DNA of 64,000 bases from NCBI RefSeq assembly GCF_014932895.1, contig NZ_JACYOF010000001.1, positions 434,001 through 498,000 on the forward strand, given 5' to 3'. The notes beneath the pieces were generated by a model, which saw only the letters and a list, made by a program, of their open reading frames with translations, ran no database searches and was not told the DNA's origin. Origin of the DNA: Bacillus thuringiensis (GTDB lineage Bacteria; Bacillota; Bacilli; Bacillales; Bacillaceae_G). The position numbers and the translations under genes were made by a program. How positions within the stretch are numbered: position 1 is the first letter of the stretch; each line of letters starts with the position of its first letter. Positions 9,455 to 20,183 of the stretch are shown here, in pieces.

Positions 9455-10438
9455 TTAAAATTCCGCAAGTTCACGCATTGCTTTTTCAACTTTATCTGGA
9501 TTTACCATAAAGAATTTTTCCATTGTTGGTGCATATGGCATTGCTGGAACATCTGGGCCTGCAAGACGTGCAATTGGTGCATCTAAATCAAACAGACAAT
9601 TTTCAGCGATAATTGCTGCCACTTCACTCATAATGCTTCCTTCTTTATTGTCTTCTGTTACAAGAAGAACTTTTCCTGTTTTAGAAGCAGCTTCAATGAT
9701 TGCTTCTTTATCTAATGGATACACAGTACGTAAATCAAGAATGTGTGCAGAAATGCCATCTTGCGCTAACTTTTCAGCTGCTTGAAGAGCAAAGTGAACA
9801 CATAATCCGTAAGTGATAACAGTAATATCATCACCTTCTCGTTTTACATCTGCTTTTCCGATTGGTAATACATAATCATCTTCTGGCACTTCACCTTTAA
9901 TTAAGCGATATGCACGTTTATGTTCAAAGAATAATACTGGATCTTCATCACGAATTGCCGCTTTTAATAAGCCTTTTGCATCATATGGTGTAGAAGGGAT
10001 AACAATTTTTAAGCCTGGTTGGTTTGCAAACATCGCTTCTACAGATTGTGAATGATACAATGCACCGTGAACACCGCCACCAAATGGCGCACGCACTGTA
10101 ATTGGACAAGTCCAATCGTTATTAGAACGATAACGAATTTTTGCTGCCTCAGAAACAATTTGGTTTACTGCTGGCATGATGAAATCAGCAAACTGCATTT
10201 CAGCGATTGGACGCATACCATACATCGCTGCCCCAATTGCTACACCAGCAATTGCAGATTCTGCAAGTGGTGTATCTAGCGCACGATCTTCACCAAATTG
10301 ATCATACAATCCGTGTGTCGCTTTAAATACGCCACCTTTTTTACCAACATCTTCACCTAAAACGAATACTTTCTCATCGCGTTCCATTTCTTCGCGCATT
10401 GCTAATGTAATAGCATCAATATAAGACATTACAGCCAT
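9455..10438 (-). CDS. bkdA2: Branched-chain alpha-keto acid dehydrogenase E1 beta subunit
   Basis: 327-aa transketolase-like beta subunit. The pyrimidine-binding half has FVLGEDVGKKGGVFKAT and FADFIMPAVNQIVSEA; the C-terminal transketolase domain starts near residue 200. It pairs with E1 alpha (13 bp upstream) to form the thiamine-dependent decarboxylase acting on keto acids from Leu, Ile and Val. Confidence 0.95.
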   Translation of the reverse strand: MAVMSYIDAITLAMREEMERDEKVFVLGEDVGKKGGVFKATHGLYDQFGEDRALDTPLAESAIAGVAIGAAMYGMRPIAEMQFADFIMPAVNQIVSEAAKIRYRSNNDWTCPITVRAPFGGGVHGALYHSQSVEAMFANQPGLKIVIPSTPYDAKGLLKAAIRDEDPVLFFEHKRAYRLIKGEVPEDDYVLPIGKADVKREGDDITVITYGLCVHFALQAAEKLAQDGISAHILDLRTVYPLDKEAIIEAASKTGKVLLVTEDNKEGSIMSEVAAIIAENCLFDLDAPIARLAGPDVPAMPYAPTMEKFFMVNPDKVEKAMRELAEF

Positions 10439-10451
10439 GAAACGTTCCCCC

Positions 10452-11453
10452 CTATTCTGCGTATACGTGCTTCAATGCATCTTCAGGTGCTGCATACGGA
10501 GCATTTTCTGCATATTCTGTTGCTTCGTTTACGATATGCATAATTTCATCTAACATTTGTTTCTCAGATTCCTCAGTTAACACGCCCACTTCTTTTAAAT
10601 AAGCAGCAAATGTTATAATTGAATCATTTTTCTTCGCTTCTTCTACTTCTTCTTTATCACGATAAACACGATCATCATCGTCACTAGAATGTGCTGTTAA
10701 ACGATATGATACTGTTTCGATTAGAGTTGGGCCTTCACCACGGCGACCGCGGTCTGCTGCCTCTTTTACTGCTTTATATACTGCAAGTGGATCGTTTCCG
10801 TCTACTGTGTATCCAGGCATACCATATCCAATTGCACGGTCTGATACATTTTTACATGCTAATTGTTTTTCAACCGGAATAGAGATTGCGTATTTATTAT
10901 TTTCACACATGAAAATAACAGGTAGTTTGTGTACGCCAGCAAAGTTCGCACCCTCATGGAAATCACCTTGGTTTGAAGAGCCTTCTCCAAATGTAACGAA
11001 CGTTACTAAATCTTTCTTCTCCATTTTTCCAGCTAATGCAATACCAACTGCATGTGGTACTTGTGTTGTTACTGGAGATGAACCTGTCACAATACGATTT
11101 TTCTTTTGACCGAAGTGACCAGGCATTTGACGACCACCAGAGTTTGGATCTCCAGCCTTCGCGAAACCAGATAACATAAGTTCTTTAGCTGTCATACCAA
11201 ATGCTAGTACAACACCCATATCACGGTAGTATGGTAATGCATAATCTTTCTCTCTATCAAGAGCGAACGCCGCTCCAACTTGTGCAGCCTCTTGTCCTTG
11301 ACAAGAAATTACGAATGGAATTTTACCTGCACGGTTTAATAACCACATACGTTCGTCGATTTTACGTGCAAGTAACATCGTACGGTACATTTCTAATACT
11401 TGCTCATCATTTAAGCCAAGCTCTTCATGGCGCTTTTCTTTTACTTCTGCCAT
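10452..11453 (-). CDS. bkdA1: Branched-chain alpha-keto acid dehydrogenase E1 alpha subunit
   Basis: 333-aa thiamine pyrophosphate-dependent subunit. The TPP motif begins at GEGSSNQGDFHEG and ends at ENNKYAIS; RQMPGHFG and SYRLTAHSSDDD (phosphorylation-loop region of E1 alpha) are also present. It sits between lpdV and bkdA2 in the canonical bkd order. Confidence 0.95.
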   Translation of the reverse strand: MAEVKEKRHEELGLNDEQVLEMYRTMLLARKIDERMWLLNRAGKIPFVISCQGQEAAQVGAAFALDREKDYALPYYRDMGVVLAFGMTAKELMLSGFAKAGDPNSGGRQMPGHFGQKKNRIVTGSSPVTTQVPHAVGIALAGKMEKKDLVTFVTFGEGSSNQGDFHEGANFAGVHKLPVIFMCENNKYAISIPVEKQLACKNVSDRAIGYGMPGYTVDGNDPLAVYKAVKEAADRGRRGEGPTLIETVSYRLTAHSSDDDDRVYRDKEEVEEAKKNDSIITFAAYLKEVGVLTEESEKQMLDEIMHIVNEATEYAENAPYAAPEDALKHVYAE

Positions 11454-11480
11454 TTTTCATAACCTCCTAAATCCACATTT

Positions 11481-12902
11481 TTATGCGTGTAACGCTTTTC
11501 CATCTACAGCTAGTGCTGCTTCACCAATCGCTTCAGATAATGATGGATGCGGATGAATTGTATGTGCTACTTCCCAAGGTGTTGCATCAAGTACTCTTGC
11601 AAGACCAGCTTCAGAAATCATATCTGTTACATGTGGCCCAATCATATGAACACCAAGAATGTCATTTGTTTCTTCATCGACTACAAGTTTTACAAAACCA
11701 TCTGATTCTCCGTATACAAGTGCCTTTCCAATTGCACGGAATGAGAACTTACCTACTTTTAACTTATAACCTTTTTCTTTCGCTTCTTGTTCTGTTAAAC
11801 CAACAGAAGCAACTTCCGGACTGCTATATACGCATTTTGATACCATAGAGTAATCAATTGGTGTAACTTCTTTCCCTGCAATATGTTCTACTGCAACAAT
11901 TCCTTCATGAGAAGCAACATGAGCAAGTTGCAAGCCACCGATTACATCTCCAATTGCGTAAATATGAGATTCTTTCGTTTGATAAAATTCATTTGTTTGA
12001 ATGTATCCTTTTTCCACAACGATATCAGTATTCTCTAAACCAATGTTTTGCGTATTCGCCTGTCTTCCTACAGATACAAGCATTTTTTCTGCTTTAAATT
12101 CTTTATTCTCACCGTTATGTTCAGCTTGAATTGTTACTCCATTATCTTTTACCAATGTTTCTGGTAATACTTTTGCACCAGTTACTACTTTAATACCTTT
12201 TTTCTTGAATAGACGTTGCATTTCTTTTGAAACGTCATTGTCTTCTAGTGGTAATATAGTTTTCGCATACTCTAATACTGTAACTTCTACACCGAAGTCA
12301 GCAAGCATAGATGCCCACTCAATACCGATTACACCGCCACCCACGATAATGATTGAACTAGGAAGCGTTTCCATTTTTAGGGCATGATCTGAAGACATTA
12401 CATACTCTCCATCTAACTCTAATCCTGGTAATGAATTTGGACGAGAACCTGTTGCAACAAGTACATTTTTTGGAATTAACATTTCATTTTCTTCTCCACT
12501 TGCAAGTTCAACTGAAATTGTCCCTGGCATCGGAGAGAAAATAGATGGGCCAAGAATACGGCCAATACCTTCAAACACATCAATTTTACCTTGTTTCATT
12601 AAATGTTGAACGCCTTTATGAAGCTGCGTTACAATCTTCTCTTTACGCTCTTGTACTTTCGCAAAGTTTAGTTCTACATTACTTGCAATAACTCCGAACT
12701 CTTCGCTTTTTTTAGCAGTTGCGTATACTTCCGCACTACGTAAAAGAGCTTTACTAGGAATACATCCTTTGTGTAAACAAGTACCACCAAGATTTTCTTT
12801 TTCAACAAGTGCAGTTTTTAAACCTAGTTGTGATGCACGAATAGCAGCAACATATCCACCAGTACCGCCGCCAACGATGACTAAATCATATTCTTTTGCC
12901 AT
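11481..12902 (-). CDS. lpdV: Dihydrolipoamide dehydrogenase (E3) of the BCKDH complex
   Basis: 473-aa flavoprotein disulfide reductase. FAD-binding GGGTGG at residues 11-16, redox disulfide C42/C47 in GGTCLHKGCIPSK, NAD-binding IIVGGGVIGIEW, and the C-terminal HPHPSLSE with the active-site His/Glu pair. Position in the operon marks it as the dedicated E3 rather than the pyruvate dehydrogenase one. Confidence 0.95.
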   Translation of the reverse strand: MAKEYDLVIVGGGTGGYVAAIRASQLGLKTALVEKENLGGTCLHKGCIPSKALLRSAEVYATAKKSEEFGVIASNVELNFAKVQERKEKIVTQLHKGVQHLMKQGKIDVFEGIGRILGPSIFSPMPGTISVELASGEENEMLIPKNVLVATGSRPNSLPGLELDGEYVMSSDHALKMETLPSSIIIVGGGVIGIEWASMLADFGVEVTVLEYAKTILPLEDNDVSKEMQRLFKKKGIKVVTGAKVLPETLVKDNGVTIQAEHNGENKEFKAEKMLVSVGRQANTQNIGLENTDIVVEKGYIQTNEFYQTKESHIYAIGDVIGGLQLAHVASHEGIVAVEHIAGKEVTPIDYSMVSKCVYSSPEVASVGLTEQEAKEKGYKLKVGKFSFRAIGKALVYGESDGFVKLVVDEETNDILGVHMIGPHVTDMISEAGLARVLDATPWEVAHTIHPHPSLSEAIGEAALAVDGKALHA

Positions 12903-12906
12903 TATC

Positions 12907-14010
12907 TCAACCCCTAGCTACCGTTTCTTTTTCACGTACAACATATTCTTTTGAAGCTTCTTCTTCACGTAATACACGAAGTGCTCCTTCTGCTAATGCT
13001 TGTAATTCATCTTCTCCTGGATGTACGATAACATCTGCAATCCAGTCCACTCGTTCTTTTATTTCATCGACAAGAATTTTACTGTATGCAAGTCCACCAG
13101 TTAATACGATTGCATCGATTTTTCCGTGAAGTACAGCGCTAGCTCCGCCAATCTCTTTTGCAACTTGATATGCCATTGCTTTATAAATAAGAGTTGCTTC
13201 CGGATCGCCTTTTTCAACCATTTGTTCTACTTTAATCGCATCATTTGTACCGATTAGACTTACAAGTCCACCCTGTCCAACAAGTTTTTTTACCATTTCA
13301 TCTCGGTAATACTCACCAGAGAAACACATCTCAACTAGTTGTCCTACTGGTACTGTACCAGCACGTTCTGGACTAAATGGTCCTTCTCCGTTTAAGCCAT
13401 TATTCACGTCGATAACTTTCCCTTTTTTATGAGCACCAACTGTAATACCGCCACCCATATGTGTAACTAATAAATTTAAATCCTCATATTTGTGGTTTAA
13501 TTCTTCAGCCACTTTACGAGCAACCGCTTTTTGGTTTAATGCATGGAAAATACTTTTACGTTCCATACCAGCAATACCGCTTATACGAGCAATCGGGGCC
13601 ATTTCATCTACAACAACAGGATCCACAATGAATGCAGGAATATTTAATCCAGAAGCGATTTCATATGCTAAAATGCCTCCAAGATTTGAAGCGTGATGAC
13701 CGCTAAATCCATTTTTTAAATCTTCTAACATCGCATCGTTTACTGTGTACGTACCACCTTCGATTGGACGAAGTAATCCACCACGCCCACAAACAGCGTT
13801 TAATTTTGAAATGTTAATACCGTGAGAATGTAGAACTTCTAAAATCGTTTCTTTACGAAATTCATATTGATCAATGATTCGCTTATATTTTCCAATCTGT
13901 TCTTCGTCATGACGAATTGTTTCTTCTAAAACGGGTCTTTCATTATCAAAAACACCAATTTTTGTGGATGTACTACCCGGATTAATAACAAGAATTCGAT
14001 TTAAGGACAA
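12907..14010 (-). CDS. buk: Butyrate (branched-chain fatty acid) kinase
   Basis: 367-aa acetokinase-family enzyme that makes ATP from branched acyl phosphates. Motifs include [14 protein letters not shown] at the N-terminus and [13 protein letters not shown] put the start at a TTG (MSLNRILV), 8 nt after GGAGG; the frame remains open a further nine codons upstream but without an SD. Works with Ptb to turn acyl-CoA from the BCKDH complex into acid plus ATP. Confidence 0.93.
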   Translation of the reverse strand: MSLNRILVINPGSTSTKIGVFDNERPVLEETIRHDEEQIGKYKRIIDQYEFRKETILEVLHSHGINISKLNAVCGRGGLLRPIEGGTYTVNDAMLEDLKNGFSGHHASNLGGILAYEIASGLNIPAFIVDPVVVDEMAPIARISGIAGMERKSIFHALNQKAVARKVAEELNHKYEDLNLLVTHMGGGITVGAHKKGKVIDVNNGLNGEGPFSPERAGTVPVGQLVEMCFSGEYYRDEMVKKLVGQGGLVSLIGTNDAIKVEQMVEKGDPEATLIYKAMAYQVAKEIGGASAVLHGKIDAIVLTGGLAYSKILVDEIKERVDWIADVIVHPGEDELQALAEGALRVLREEEASKEYVVREKETVARG

Positions 14011-14097
14011 TGTTGCTACCTCCACTAATAAATTCAAAAGGAAGTGGAAACCTCATAAGAGGTAACCACACCTTTTGTAAAAGTTTTATATGAATGA

Positions 14098-15198
14098 TTA
14101 GCGACGGCTAATAATGTCGTGACCGTTGCGTAAGTACGTGCTACGAGTGTTTTTCAAACTTGCAATGCGCTCTTCAGCTAAACGATCTGCTGCTACATAA
14201 GTTGCTACGCCATCGCGTTTTGAAATTTCGATTACTTTTGCAATTGTGTCATAAATAGACTCAACACGTTTTAGTGCACGTTCTCTATTGTATCCATATA
14301 ATTCGTCTGCTACGTTAATTACGCCACCTGCATTAATTACATAGTCTGGTGCGTATACAATACCCATTTCATGAATGATGTCACCGTGACGCTCTTCTTT
14401 TAATTGGTTATTGGCAGAGCCTGCGATTACTTTTGCTTTAAGTTGTGGAATAGTCTCATCATTAACTGTTGCGCCTAATGCACATGGTGCATAAATATCA
14501 CATTCAACACCGTAAATTTCATTTGGCTCAACTGCTGATGCACCGAATTCTTCTACTGCACGTTGTACAGCTTCTTTATTAATATCTGTTACGATTAATT
14601 TTGCTCCTTCAGCGTGTAAATGTTTGCATAGGTGGTACGCTACGTTACCAACGCCTTGAACAGCAATTACTTTTCCTTCTAGGTTATCTGTACCGAATGC
14701 TTCTTTTGCAGCTGCCTTCATACCACGGTAAACGCCGTATGCAGTTACTGGAGATGGGTTACCAGAAGAACCGAATGATGGTGAAATACCCGTTACAAAG
14801 TCAGTTTCTTCATGGATAATATCCATATCATCTACTGTTGTACCAACATCTTCAGCTGTAATGTAACGTCCATTTAGTCCTTGAATGTAGCGTCCTAATG
14901 CACGGAACATTGCTTCGCTTTTATCTTTACGTGGATCACCGATAATTACTGTTTTTGCACCACCTAAGTTTAAACCAGCTGCTGCATTTTTGTATGTCAT
15001 CCCTTTTGCAAGACGCAATGCATCTTCAATCGCCGCTTCTTCAGAATCATATGTCCACATTCTTGTTCCACCAAGAGCTGGTCCAAGTGTTGTATCATGA
15101 ATTGCAATGATTGCTTTTAAACCAGATTCTTTATCTTGACAAAATACCACTTGCTCATAATCATATTTTTCTAAGTATTCGAAGATTTCTAATGTCAT
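14098..15198 (-). CDS. bcd: Leucine dehydrogenase
   Basis: 366-aa NAD-dependent branched-chain amino-acid dehydrogenase (yqiT). The catalytic region [19 protein letters not shown] with the active-site lysine, and the Rossmann motif GVGNVAYHL, are clear. It deaminates Leu, Val and Ile to the keto acids used by the downstream complex. Confidence 0.95.
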   Translation of the reverse strand: MTLEIFEYLEKYDYEQVVFCQDKESGLKAIIAIHDTTLGPALGGTRMWTYDSEEAAIEDALRLAKGMTYKNAAAGLNLGGAKTVIIGDPRKDKSEAMFRALGRYIQGLNGRYITAEDVGTTVDDMDIIHEETDFVTGISPSFGSSGNPSPVTAYGVYRGMKAAAKEAFGTDNLEGKVIAVQGVGNVAYHLCKHLHAEGAKLIVTDINKEAVQRAVEEFGASAVEPNEIYGVECDIYAPCALGATVNDETIPQLKAKVIAGSANNQLKEERHGDIIHEMGIVYAPDYVINAGGVINVADELYGYNRERALKRVESIYDTIAKVIEISKRDGVATYVAADRLAEERIASLKNTRSTYLRNGHDIISRR

Positions 15199-15232
15199 TG
15201 TCGTTTCCCCCTAATGTTTTACCCTTTTTGGT

Positions 15233-16132
15233 TTATTTTGAAGCAGTCGCAACTGCCAATGCTAATGAATATACTTTTGTTTCTGCTGAATCAGCACGAG
15301 ATGTTAAAACAATCGGTGCTTTTGCGCCGGCAATCATTGCTCCTACTTTTGCATCTGCAAAGTAAACAAGTGATTTATATAGCACATTTCCAGCTTCAAT
15401 CGTTGGGACGAGTAAAATGTCTGCCTTACCTGCTACATCACTTACTATGCCTTTATGTTCTGCTGCAATTTGTGATACTGCATTATCTAAAGCAAGTGGT
15501 CCATCAACGATACAATTTTTGATTTGTCCGCGGCGATTCATTTGTGTTAACATCGCTGCATCAATTGTCGCCTGCATCGCTGGATTCACAACCTCTACTG
15601 CTGCAATTGGCGCTACTTTTGGCAACTCGTTTCCTATTGCCCGGGCAACTTCTACAGTATTTTGTATAATAGCAGCTTTTTGTGTTACGTCAGGTGCAAT
15701 GTTCATCGCTGCATCTGTAACAAAAATAAGACGATCGTAATTTGGAACTTCAAACGCTGCAACGTGTGAAAGTACGCTACCTTTACGAAGTCCCCACTCT
15801 TTATTTAATACAGCTTTCAAAATATTTGCTGTAGGGATGTTCCCCTTCATAAGCACATCTGCTTCACCGTTTCTCACAGCTTTAACAGAAAGTTCTGCAG
15901 CCTCAGCACTTGACTGTGCTGCAATCACTTCAATATGTTCTGAAGTTTGTAAACCATGTTCTTGTAGCATCCCCATTATTTTCTCTTGATTTCCATATAG
16001 ACGAAATTGAGCTAGCTGTAATTTAATTGCTTTCGCTACAGCTTCAATTACTTCATGATCTTCAGCTACTGCTACAGCTACAGTTTTTTTAGGCTGTCCT
16101 GCTGCCTGATCAATTAAGTGTTCTAACTTCAT
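15233..16132 (-). CDS. ptb: Phosphate butyryltransferase
   Basis: 299-aa PTA/PTB-family acyltransferase (yqiS) that exchanges CoA for phosphate on branched acyl-CoA. Recognised by GEADVLMKGNIPTANILKAV and FVTDAAMNIAPD. First gene of the bkd operon, directly behind the sigma-54 promoter. Confidence 0.93.
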   Translation of the reverse strand: MKLEHLIDQAAGQPKKTVAVAVAEDHEVIEAVAKAIKLQLAQFRLYGNQEKIMGMLQEHGLQTSEHIEVIAAQSSAEAAELSVKAVRNGEADVLMKGNIPTANILKAVLNKEWGLRKGSVLSHVAAFEVPNYDRLIFVTDAAMNIAPDVTQKAAIIQNTVEVARAIGNELPKVAPIAAVEVVNPAMQATIDAAMLTQMNRRGQIKNCIVDGPLALDNAVSQIAAEHKGIVSDVAGKADILLVPTIEAGNVLYKSLVYFADAKVGAMIAGAKAPIVLTSRADSAETKVYSLALAVATASK

Positions 16133-16176
16133 ATTTTGTAATCAACCCTTTCCGTCGTCCCTCGTCTATTTATTAA

Positions 16177-16192
16177 GCAAATACCGTGCCAA
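16177..16192 (-). promoter_or_regulatory. Sigma-54 (SigL) -24/-12 promoter of the bkd operon
   Basis: Minus-strand sequence TTGGCACGGTATTTGC fits the sigma-54 consensus TGGCAC-N5-TTGC exactly, with GG and GC twelve bases apart. It lies 45 bp upstream of ptb, and the gene before it encodes the sigma-54 activator BkdR. Confidence 0.93.
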
Positions 16193-16300
16193 CTTTTTAA
16201 AGTGGTCTTACCAATAATGAAAACGCATTCAAAATGCAGTAAAATCAATACTTTTAAAAAAACAGAATATTGTGTCTTATTTTGTCGTTTCTTGTATACC

Positions 16301-16335
16301 ATGCAATAAATTGCGCGGTATGCAATTTATTGCAT
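16301..16335. promoter_or_regulatory. 14-bp inverted repeat, candidate BkdR enhancer
   Basis: Perfect 14-bp arms (ATGCAATAAATTGC and its complement) separated by 7 bp, each arm itself nearly palindromic. It sits about 110-145 bp upstream of the -24/-12 promoter and overlaps the bkdR stop codon, the usual distance for an upstream activating sequence. There is no T-run, so a terminator is less likely. Confidence 0.7.
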
Positions 16336-18399
16336 GCTATTTCTTGCATGGTCATACTTTTCTAACTTGTAATATAAGTTTCGAACCGAAATCCCTAACG
16401 CTTTTGCAGTCTTCGTTTTGTTCCCATCAAATTTCTCCAAATATTCACGGATAATATTCCCTTCAAATTCTGTTACTAAGTGTTCAAGGGGCTTCTCTTC
16501 TAATTCAGGTAATAAATTATTTTGTTTCATCTCAACTTGTTCTTCTTTATGTAAAGGCGGTAAATGATGTACATCAATATATATCTCGTTATAATTCATA
16601 AAGATAATAGCTCGTCCTAAAATATTTTCAAGTTCCCTCACATTTCCTGGCCATTCATACGATTGTAAATATGAAATAGCTGAATCAGTGAGCCCCTCTA
16701 CATTCCGGCCATAATCTTGGTTAATTTTTTGAATCAACCTTTCTGCAATTGCCGGTATATCTCCTTTTCGCTGACGAAGAGACGGAATTTGAATCGGAAT
16801 TTTATTTAATCGATAATATAAATCCTCTCTAAACTCTCCTTCTAGAATAGCCTTTTCTAAATTCACATGCGTTGCTGCAATTACCCGGACATTAATAGGT
16901 ATCGCTTTCGTTCCACCAACTTTTACAATTTCTTTTTCTTGTAGAACACGAAGAAGTTTTGCTTGCGTATTTGCAGACAGTTCTCCTATTTCATCTAAAA
17001 AGATACTTCCGTTATTCGCTTCCTCAAAGAATCCTCGCTTCCCACCTCTTTTCGCTCCTGAAAACGCACCTTCCTCATAGCCGAATAATTCACTTTCTAG
17101 CAACGTCTCCGAAATAGCCGCACAGTTTACACGAACGAACTTATTATATTTTCGATTACTCCCATTATGGATTGCATGTGCAAACAATTCTTTACCCGTC
17201 CCAGATTCTCCGCGTAGCAATACCGTTGCTGGTGTATTTGCTCCAAGTTTCGCCTGTTCAATTGCTGCCGTTGTTTCATCTGAATTTCCAACAATATCAT
17301 CAAATGAATATTTCGCCTCTAATGTTCGTATAATTTGCCTCGCCCTATTCAATTCATTTGTTAATTTTTGAATTTCTGATACGTCACGAATGACCCCGAC
17401 GCTTCCTTTCAATATTCCATCCACAATAACTGGCGCTACGTTTACAATTACATCACGCTTTTTTTGCCCAATCTTCATATGTATTCCGCGTACCGCCCTA
17501 CGCGTCCGAAGTACTTTCATATGCATACTTTCACCTTCTACAATATCCGTTGTAGCCGGCTTCCCTATAATATCCTCTTCTGTCAAACCCGTTAACTTCG
17601 TATAAGCAGGGTTTATAACGAGCCCCCTTCCTTTCTCATCGACAACCGAAATCGCTTCCTCAGATGAGTTAATAATCGCCTCAAGTAGCGTTTGAATTTC
17701 TTTTAAGTCTGTAACTTCTTCCGCTAAATCTACAACTTCTGTAATGTCTTTAAAAATTGCAAATGCCCCTTGAACCTCTCCATCTTCTTTTAATATCGGA
17801 ATACGCGTTGTAATAATTTTCTTTTCATTCTCTAGCGTCAGTTCATAATTCACTTCTATTTGTTTCGTACGTATAATGCGCAGTAACTTACTCGTTGGAA
17901 TAACTTCTAAAATATATTTTCCTATCGCTTCTTCTTTTTTATATCCGATAATACGCTCTGCACTTTTATTAAACAGACGAACTTGTCCCTCTCGATCTAT
18001 AACAATCATACCGTCATGTGTAGAATTTAAAATCAAATCCCCTTGTTGCGTCTGTTCTTCCAGCTTCCCAATTAATTCTTCCTTCTCATGCGCTAATCTT
18101 GTAACAATTTTTGCAATATCCCCTGGTATAAGAAGGGTATCTTTATGCTTAACCTCCCATAAAACCTTATGTAAATCATCGTCACCTGTCATATCGAACA
18201 TGACATCAATATGCATAGAAAGAAACGGGGTTACACTATCACCAATCGGAATTCCATATTCCTTAGCGATTTGCAATCCTTTCGCTATTGGATTCATATC
18301 AATAATCCCTATAATTTGAAATATATTCGAACTTTGTAGCAGATTTAGCAGTGTACTTCCACCTTCACCTGCACCGACAATCAAAACCTTTTGTTTCAT
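16327..18399 (-). CDS. bkdR: Sigma-54-dependent transcriptional activator BkdR
   Basis: 690-aa enhancer-binding protein. N-terminal Rossmann-like region ([14 protein letters not shown], residues 4-17), two PAS domains (about 120-225 and 245-345), AAA+ domain with Walker A GESGTGKE, the sigma-54 contact loop as GAFSGA (variant of GAFTGA), and a Fis-type C-terminal HTH ([20 protein letters not shown]). Activates the adjacent bkd operon, presumably in response to branched-chain amino acids. Confidence 0.95.
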   Translation of the reverse strand: MKQKVLIVGAGEGGSTLLNLLQSSNIFQIIGIIDMNPIAKGLQIAKEYGIPIGDSVTPFLSMHIDVMFDMTGDDDLHKVLWEVKHKDTLLIPGDIAKIVTRLAHEKEELIGKLEEQTQQGDLILNSTHDGMIVIDREGQVRLFNKSAERIIGYKKEEAIGKYILEVIPTSKLLRIIRTKQIEVNYELTLENEKKIITTRIPILKEDGEVQGAFAIFKDITEVVDLAEEVTDLKEIQTLLEAIINSSEEAISVVDEKGRGLVINPAYTKLTGLTEEDIIGKPATTDIVEGESMHMKVLRTRRAVRGIHMKIGQKKRDVIVNVAPVIVDGILKGSVGVIRDVSEIQKLTNELNRARQIIRTLEAKYSFDDIVGNSDETTAAIEQAKLGANTPATVLLRGESGTGKELFAHAIHNGSNRKYNKFVRVNCAAISETLLESELFGYEEGAFSGAKRGGKRGFFEEANNGSIFLDEIGELSANTQAKLLRVLQEKEIVKVGGTKAIPINVRVIAATHVNLEKAILEGEFREDLYYRLNKIPIQIPSLRQRKGDIPAIAERLIQKINQDYGRNVEGLTDSAISYLQSYEWPGNVRELENILGRAIIFMNYNEIYIDVHHLPPLHKEEQVEMKQNNLLPELEEKPLEHLVTEFEGNIIREYLEKFDGNKTKTAKALGISVRNLYYKLEKYDHARNSMQ

Positions 18400-18536
18400 A
18401 TATTACACTTCCTCTCGAAGTATCCCTGCAAAATTTTTCACACCCTTATCTTACTCGTTCAGCACCCTCTTGACAAACCCCCTTTTCATATAACATCATT
18501 GAAATAAACAAAATAATCTGAAAAGGAGCCTTATGT

Positions 18537-18770
18537 ATGCAGCGTTACCTTGCTCTATTATTAGCACTCATTCCCATTTCATTAGCTGTGCTTGGTATTA
18601 AGCTAATGAGAGATACTGTATTCGGGATTCTATCCCCACCAATCTCTATACTATGGTTACAATTTTTAATCGGTGCTCTCTGCTTCGCGCTCGGCTTTTA
18701 TATCTTTGGCGGCTTCGTCCTACACCGAGACCGTAAACGAAATAAAGTACAAGCTCGATTTAGAAGATAA
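18537..18770 (+). CDS. yqzF: Small membrane protein YqzF (DUF2627)
   Basis: 77-aa protein with two membrane segments (residues 4-22 and 38-64) and a basic tail (HRDRKRNKVQARFRR). Divergent from bkdR, preceded by AAAAGGAG. The family is common in Bacillus and has no known function. A bcr-type repeat begins at its stop codon. Confidence 0.75.
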   Translation: MQRYLALLLALIPISLAVLGIKLMRDTVFGILSPPISILWLQFLIGALCFALGFYIFGGFVLHRDRKRNKVQARFRR

Positions 18771-18990
18771 AGTGAAACTTTAATCAGAGGGGAGCGTCCA
18801 TCCACCTCTGATTATTAGCCCACACCAATCGTGCTTTTACGGGCCGTTAATTTCCTACCTAACTTCCTCGCATGTGCTGAATTTTAAGTTGGGAGTCTTA
18901 CTGTCCACAAATAACGGGATAAAGTTTAACTTTAATCCACAGAGTTTTATCCATTTCCAACTGATGATTAGCCCCCGGCAAACAGCAGGA
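18768..18990. repeat. bcr-type dispersed repeat, copy 1 with extra tail
   Basis: The block from AAAGTGAAACTTTAATCAG to AAATAACGGGATAAA (about 18768-18924) closely parallels 61616-61757, sharing GTGAAACT-TAATCAG, TGATTATTAGCCCA-ACCAATCG and ATAACGGGATAAA. A further segment to about 18990 repeats TTTAATC/TGATTAG pieces in another arrangement. It matches the short repeats known to be scattered in B. cereus-group genomes; the subtype (bcr1 or other) is not certain. Confidence 0.75.
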
Positions 18991-19014
18991 TAAATCAAAA
19001 ATGAGACCGTTATA

Positions 19015-19755
19015 TTAGGTCTCATTTTTGATTGGCAATAAAGTTCTTGCTGTTTCAGGATAATCAGTAATAATCGCCGATATGTTCATATCAAAATATT
19101 TACGCATAAGCGTTTCTTCATTTATCGTGTAAGGACGAACCTCTACACCACTTTCCATCGTTAACTCAGCAATGGCATCTTGAAGATAACGATAATTTGG
19201 ATGCACTGCTTTAGCACCCATTTTTTTCGCATACGCCCACGGGCTATGCAACCCTTCGCGATATAAAATTGCTGTTTGAATATCAGGAGCCATCATATGG
19301 CATCGCTTCATACTATAATGATTAAAAGAAGAAAAAGTAATTCTGTTCTCTAAACTAAACTTACGTACAAGTGTTATCACTTCTTCCTCTAAGCCCCTAT
19401 ATGGAATTTTATTATTCTTTAATTCAATATTAAGTAGCAATTGCGTTTTTTCGAGCCATTCTAACACCTCTTCTAAAAGAGGTATTTTGCAAAAACCTAC
19501 TTTACCACCGAATTTATAACTCGCATCTAACTTACATAAATCCTCATATAAATAATTTCGAACCGCACCTTTTCCATTTGTTGTCCGGTTCACTGTTTCA
19601 TCATGAATGACGACAACCTTTCCATCTTTCGTTAATTGAACATCAAGTTCAATTCCATCCGCTCTAAAAGACTCAGCCGCTTCAAATGAAATCATTGTAT
19701 TTTCTGGGTATGTTCCCGCTGCACCACGATGTGCAAATATAAGAGTCATCCTCAC
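19015..19755 (-). CDS. Glycerophosphodiester phosphodiesterase
   Basis: 246-aa GDPD-family enzyme cleaving glycerophosphodiesters to glycerol-3-phosphate. HRGAAGTYPENT near the N-terminus holds the catalytic His and metal-binding Glu; GIELDVQLTKDG holds the second acidic pair and IHDETVNRTTNG the second catalytic His. No signal peptide, so probably cytoplasmic. Corresponds to B. subtilis yqiK, which neighbours bkdR. Confidence 0.9.
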   Translation of the reverse strand: MRMTLIFAHRGAAGTYPENTMISFEAAESFRADGIELDVQLTKDGKVVVIHDETVNRTTNGKGAVRNYLYEDLCKLDASYKFGGKVGFCKIPLLEEVLEWLEKTQLLLNIELKNNKIPYRGLEEEVITLVRKFSLENRITFSSFNHYSMKRCHMMAPDIQTAILYREGLHSPWAYAKKMGAKAVHPNYRYLQDAIAELTMESGVEVRPYTINEETLMRKYFDMNISAIITDYPETARTLLPIKNET

Positions 19756-19799
19756 TCCCCCAATCTTATGCTATACTATACGAAAAAGGAGGTACTTCT

Positions 19800-19946
19800 A
19801 TGAGACCATTACAAATTTCTCCAGACACTGCAATTCGCTTATCAAAAGCGTTAGGTGTCCCGCTCGAACAGCTCATGCATATGCCACAACACATTTTAAT
19901 TCAAAAGCTAGTTGAATTAGAGAAACAAAATAAAGACGAAGAATAA
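19800..19946 (+). CDS. yycC: YycC-like small protein
   Basis: 48-aa ORF, MRPLQISPDTAIRLSKALG..., preceded by AAAGGAGG. The LEQLMHMPQHILIQKL core resembles the YycC family of Bacillus (function unknown). It is divergent from the phosphodiesterase gene and has its own terminator. Identification is from memory of the family. Confidence 0.75.
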   Translation: MRPLQISPDTAIRLSKALGVPLEQLMHMPQHILIQKLVELEKQNKDEE

Positions 19947-19949
19947 TAC

Positions 19950-19974
19950 GGTCCTGTTTTGCAGGGCTTTTTAA
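19950..19974 (+). terminator. Terminator of the yycC-like gene
   Basis: Short GTCCTG/CAGGGC hairpin with a T5 run, directly after the stop codon. Confidence 0.8.
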
Positions 19975-20105
19975 TTTATCCTTACTACATATATTATCAC
20001 AAGTAAATCTTCTATACAGTGAAACTTCCATCAGATAGGTTATCTTGTCTTGATCTCCTACTGATAAATCCCCCCAACAAATCGCTCTCTTACCGGCATT
20101 TTTTG

Positions 20106-20156
20106 AACAAAAAAAACGAAAGTGCGTTGCCTTATGACATCGCGCTTTCGTTTTCA
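20106..20156 (-). terminator. Terminator of the GT2 glycosyltransferase gene
   Basis: AAACGAAAG pairs with CTTTCGTTT around a GC-rich loop (GCGCGATG...), followed by a T-run on the minus strand. The region 19975-20105 shows nothing else. Confidence 0.75.
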
Positions 20157-20183
20157 TTTCTCTATTGAAAATACATTAAATCT

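Noticed and set aside
19873-20157. 94-aa minus-strand ORF
   Set aside because: It lies antisense to the yycC-like gene and runs through two terminators; no SD.
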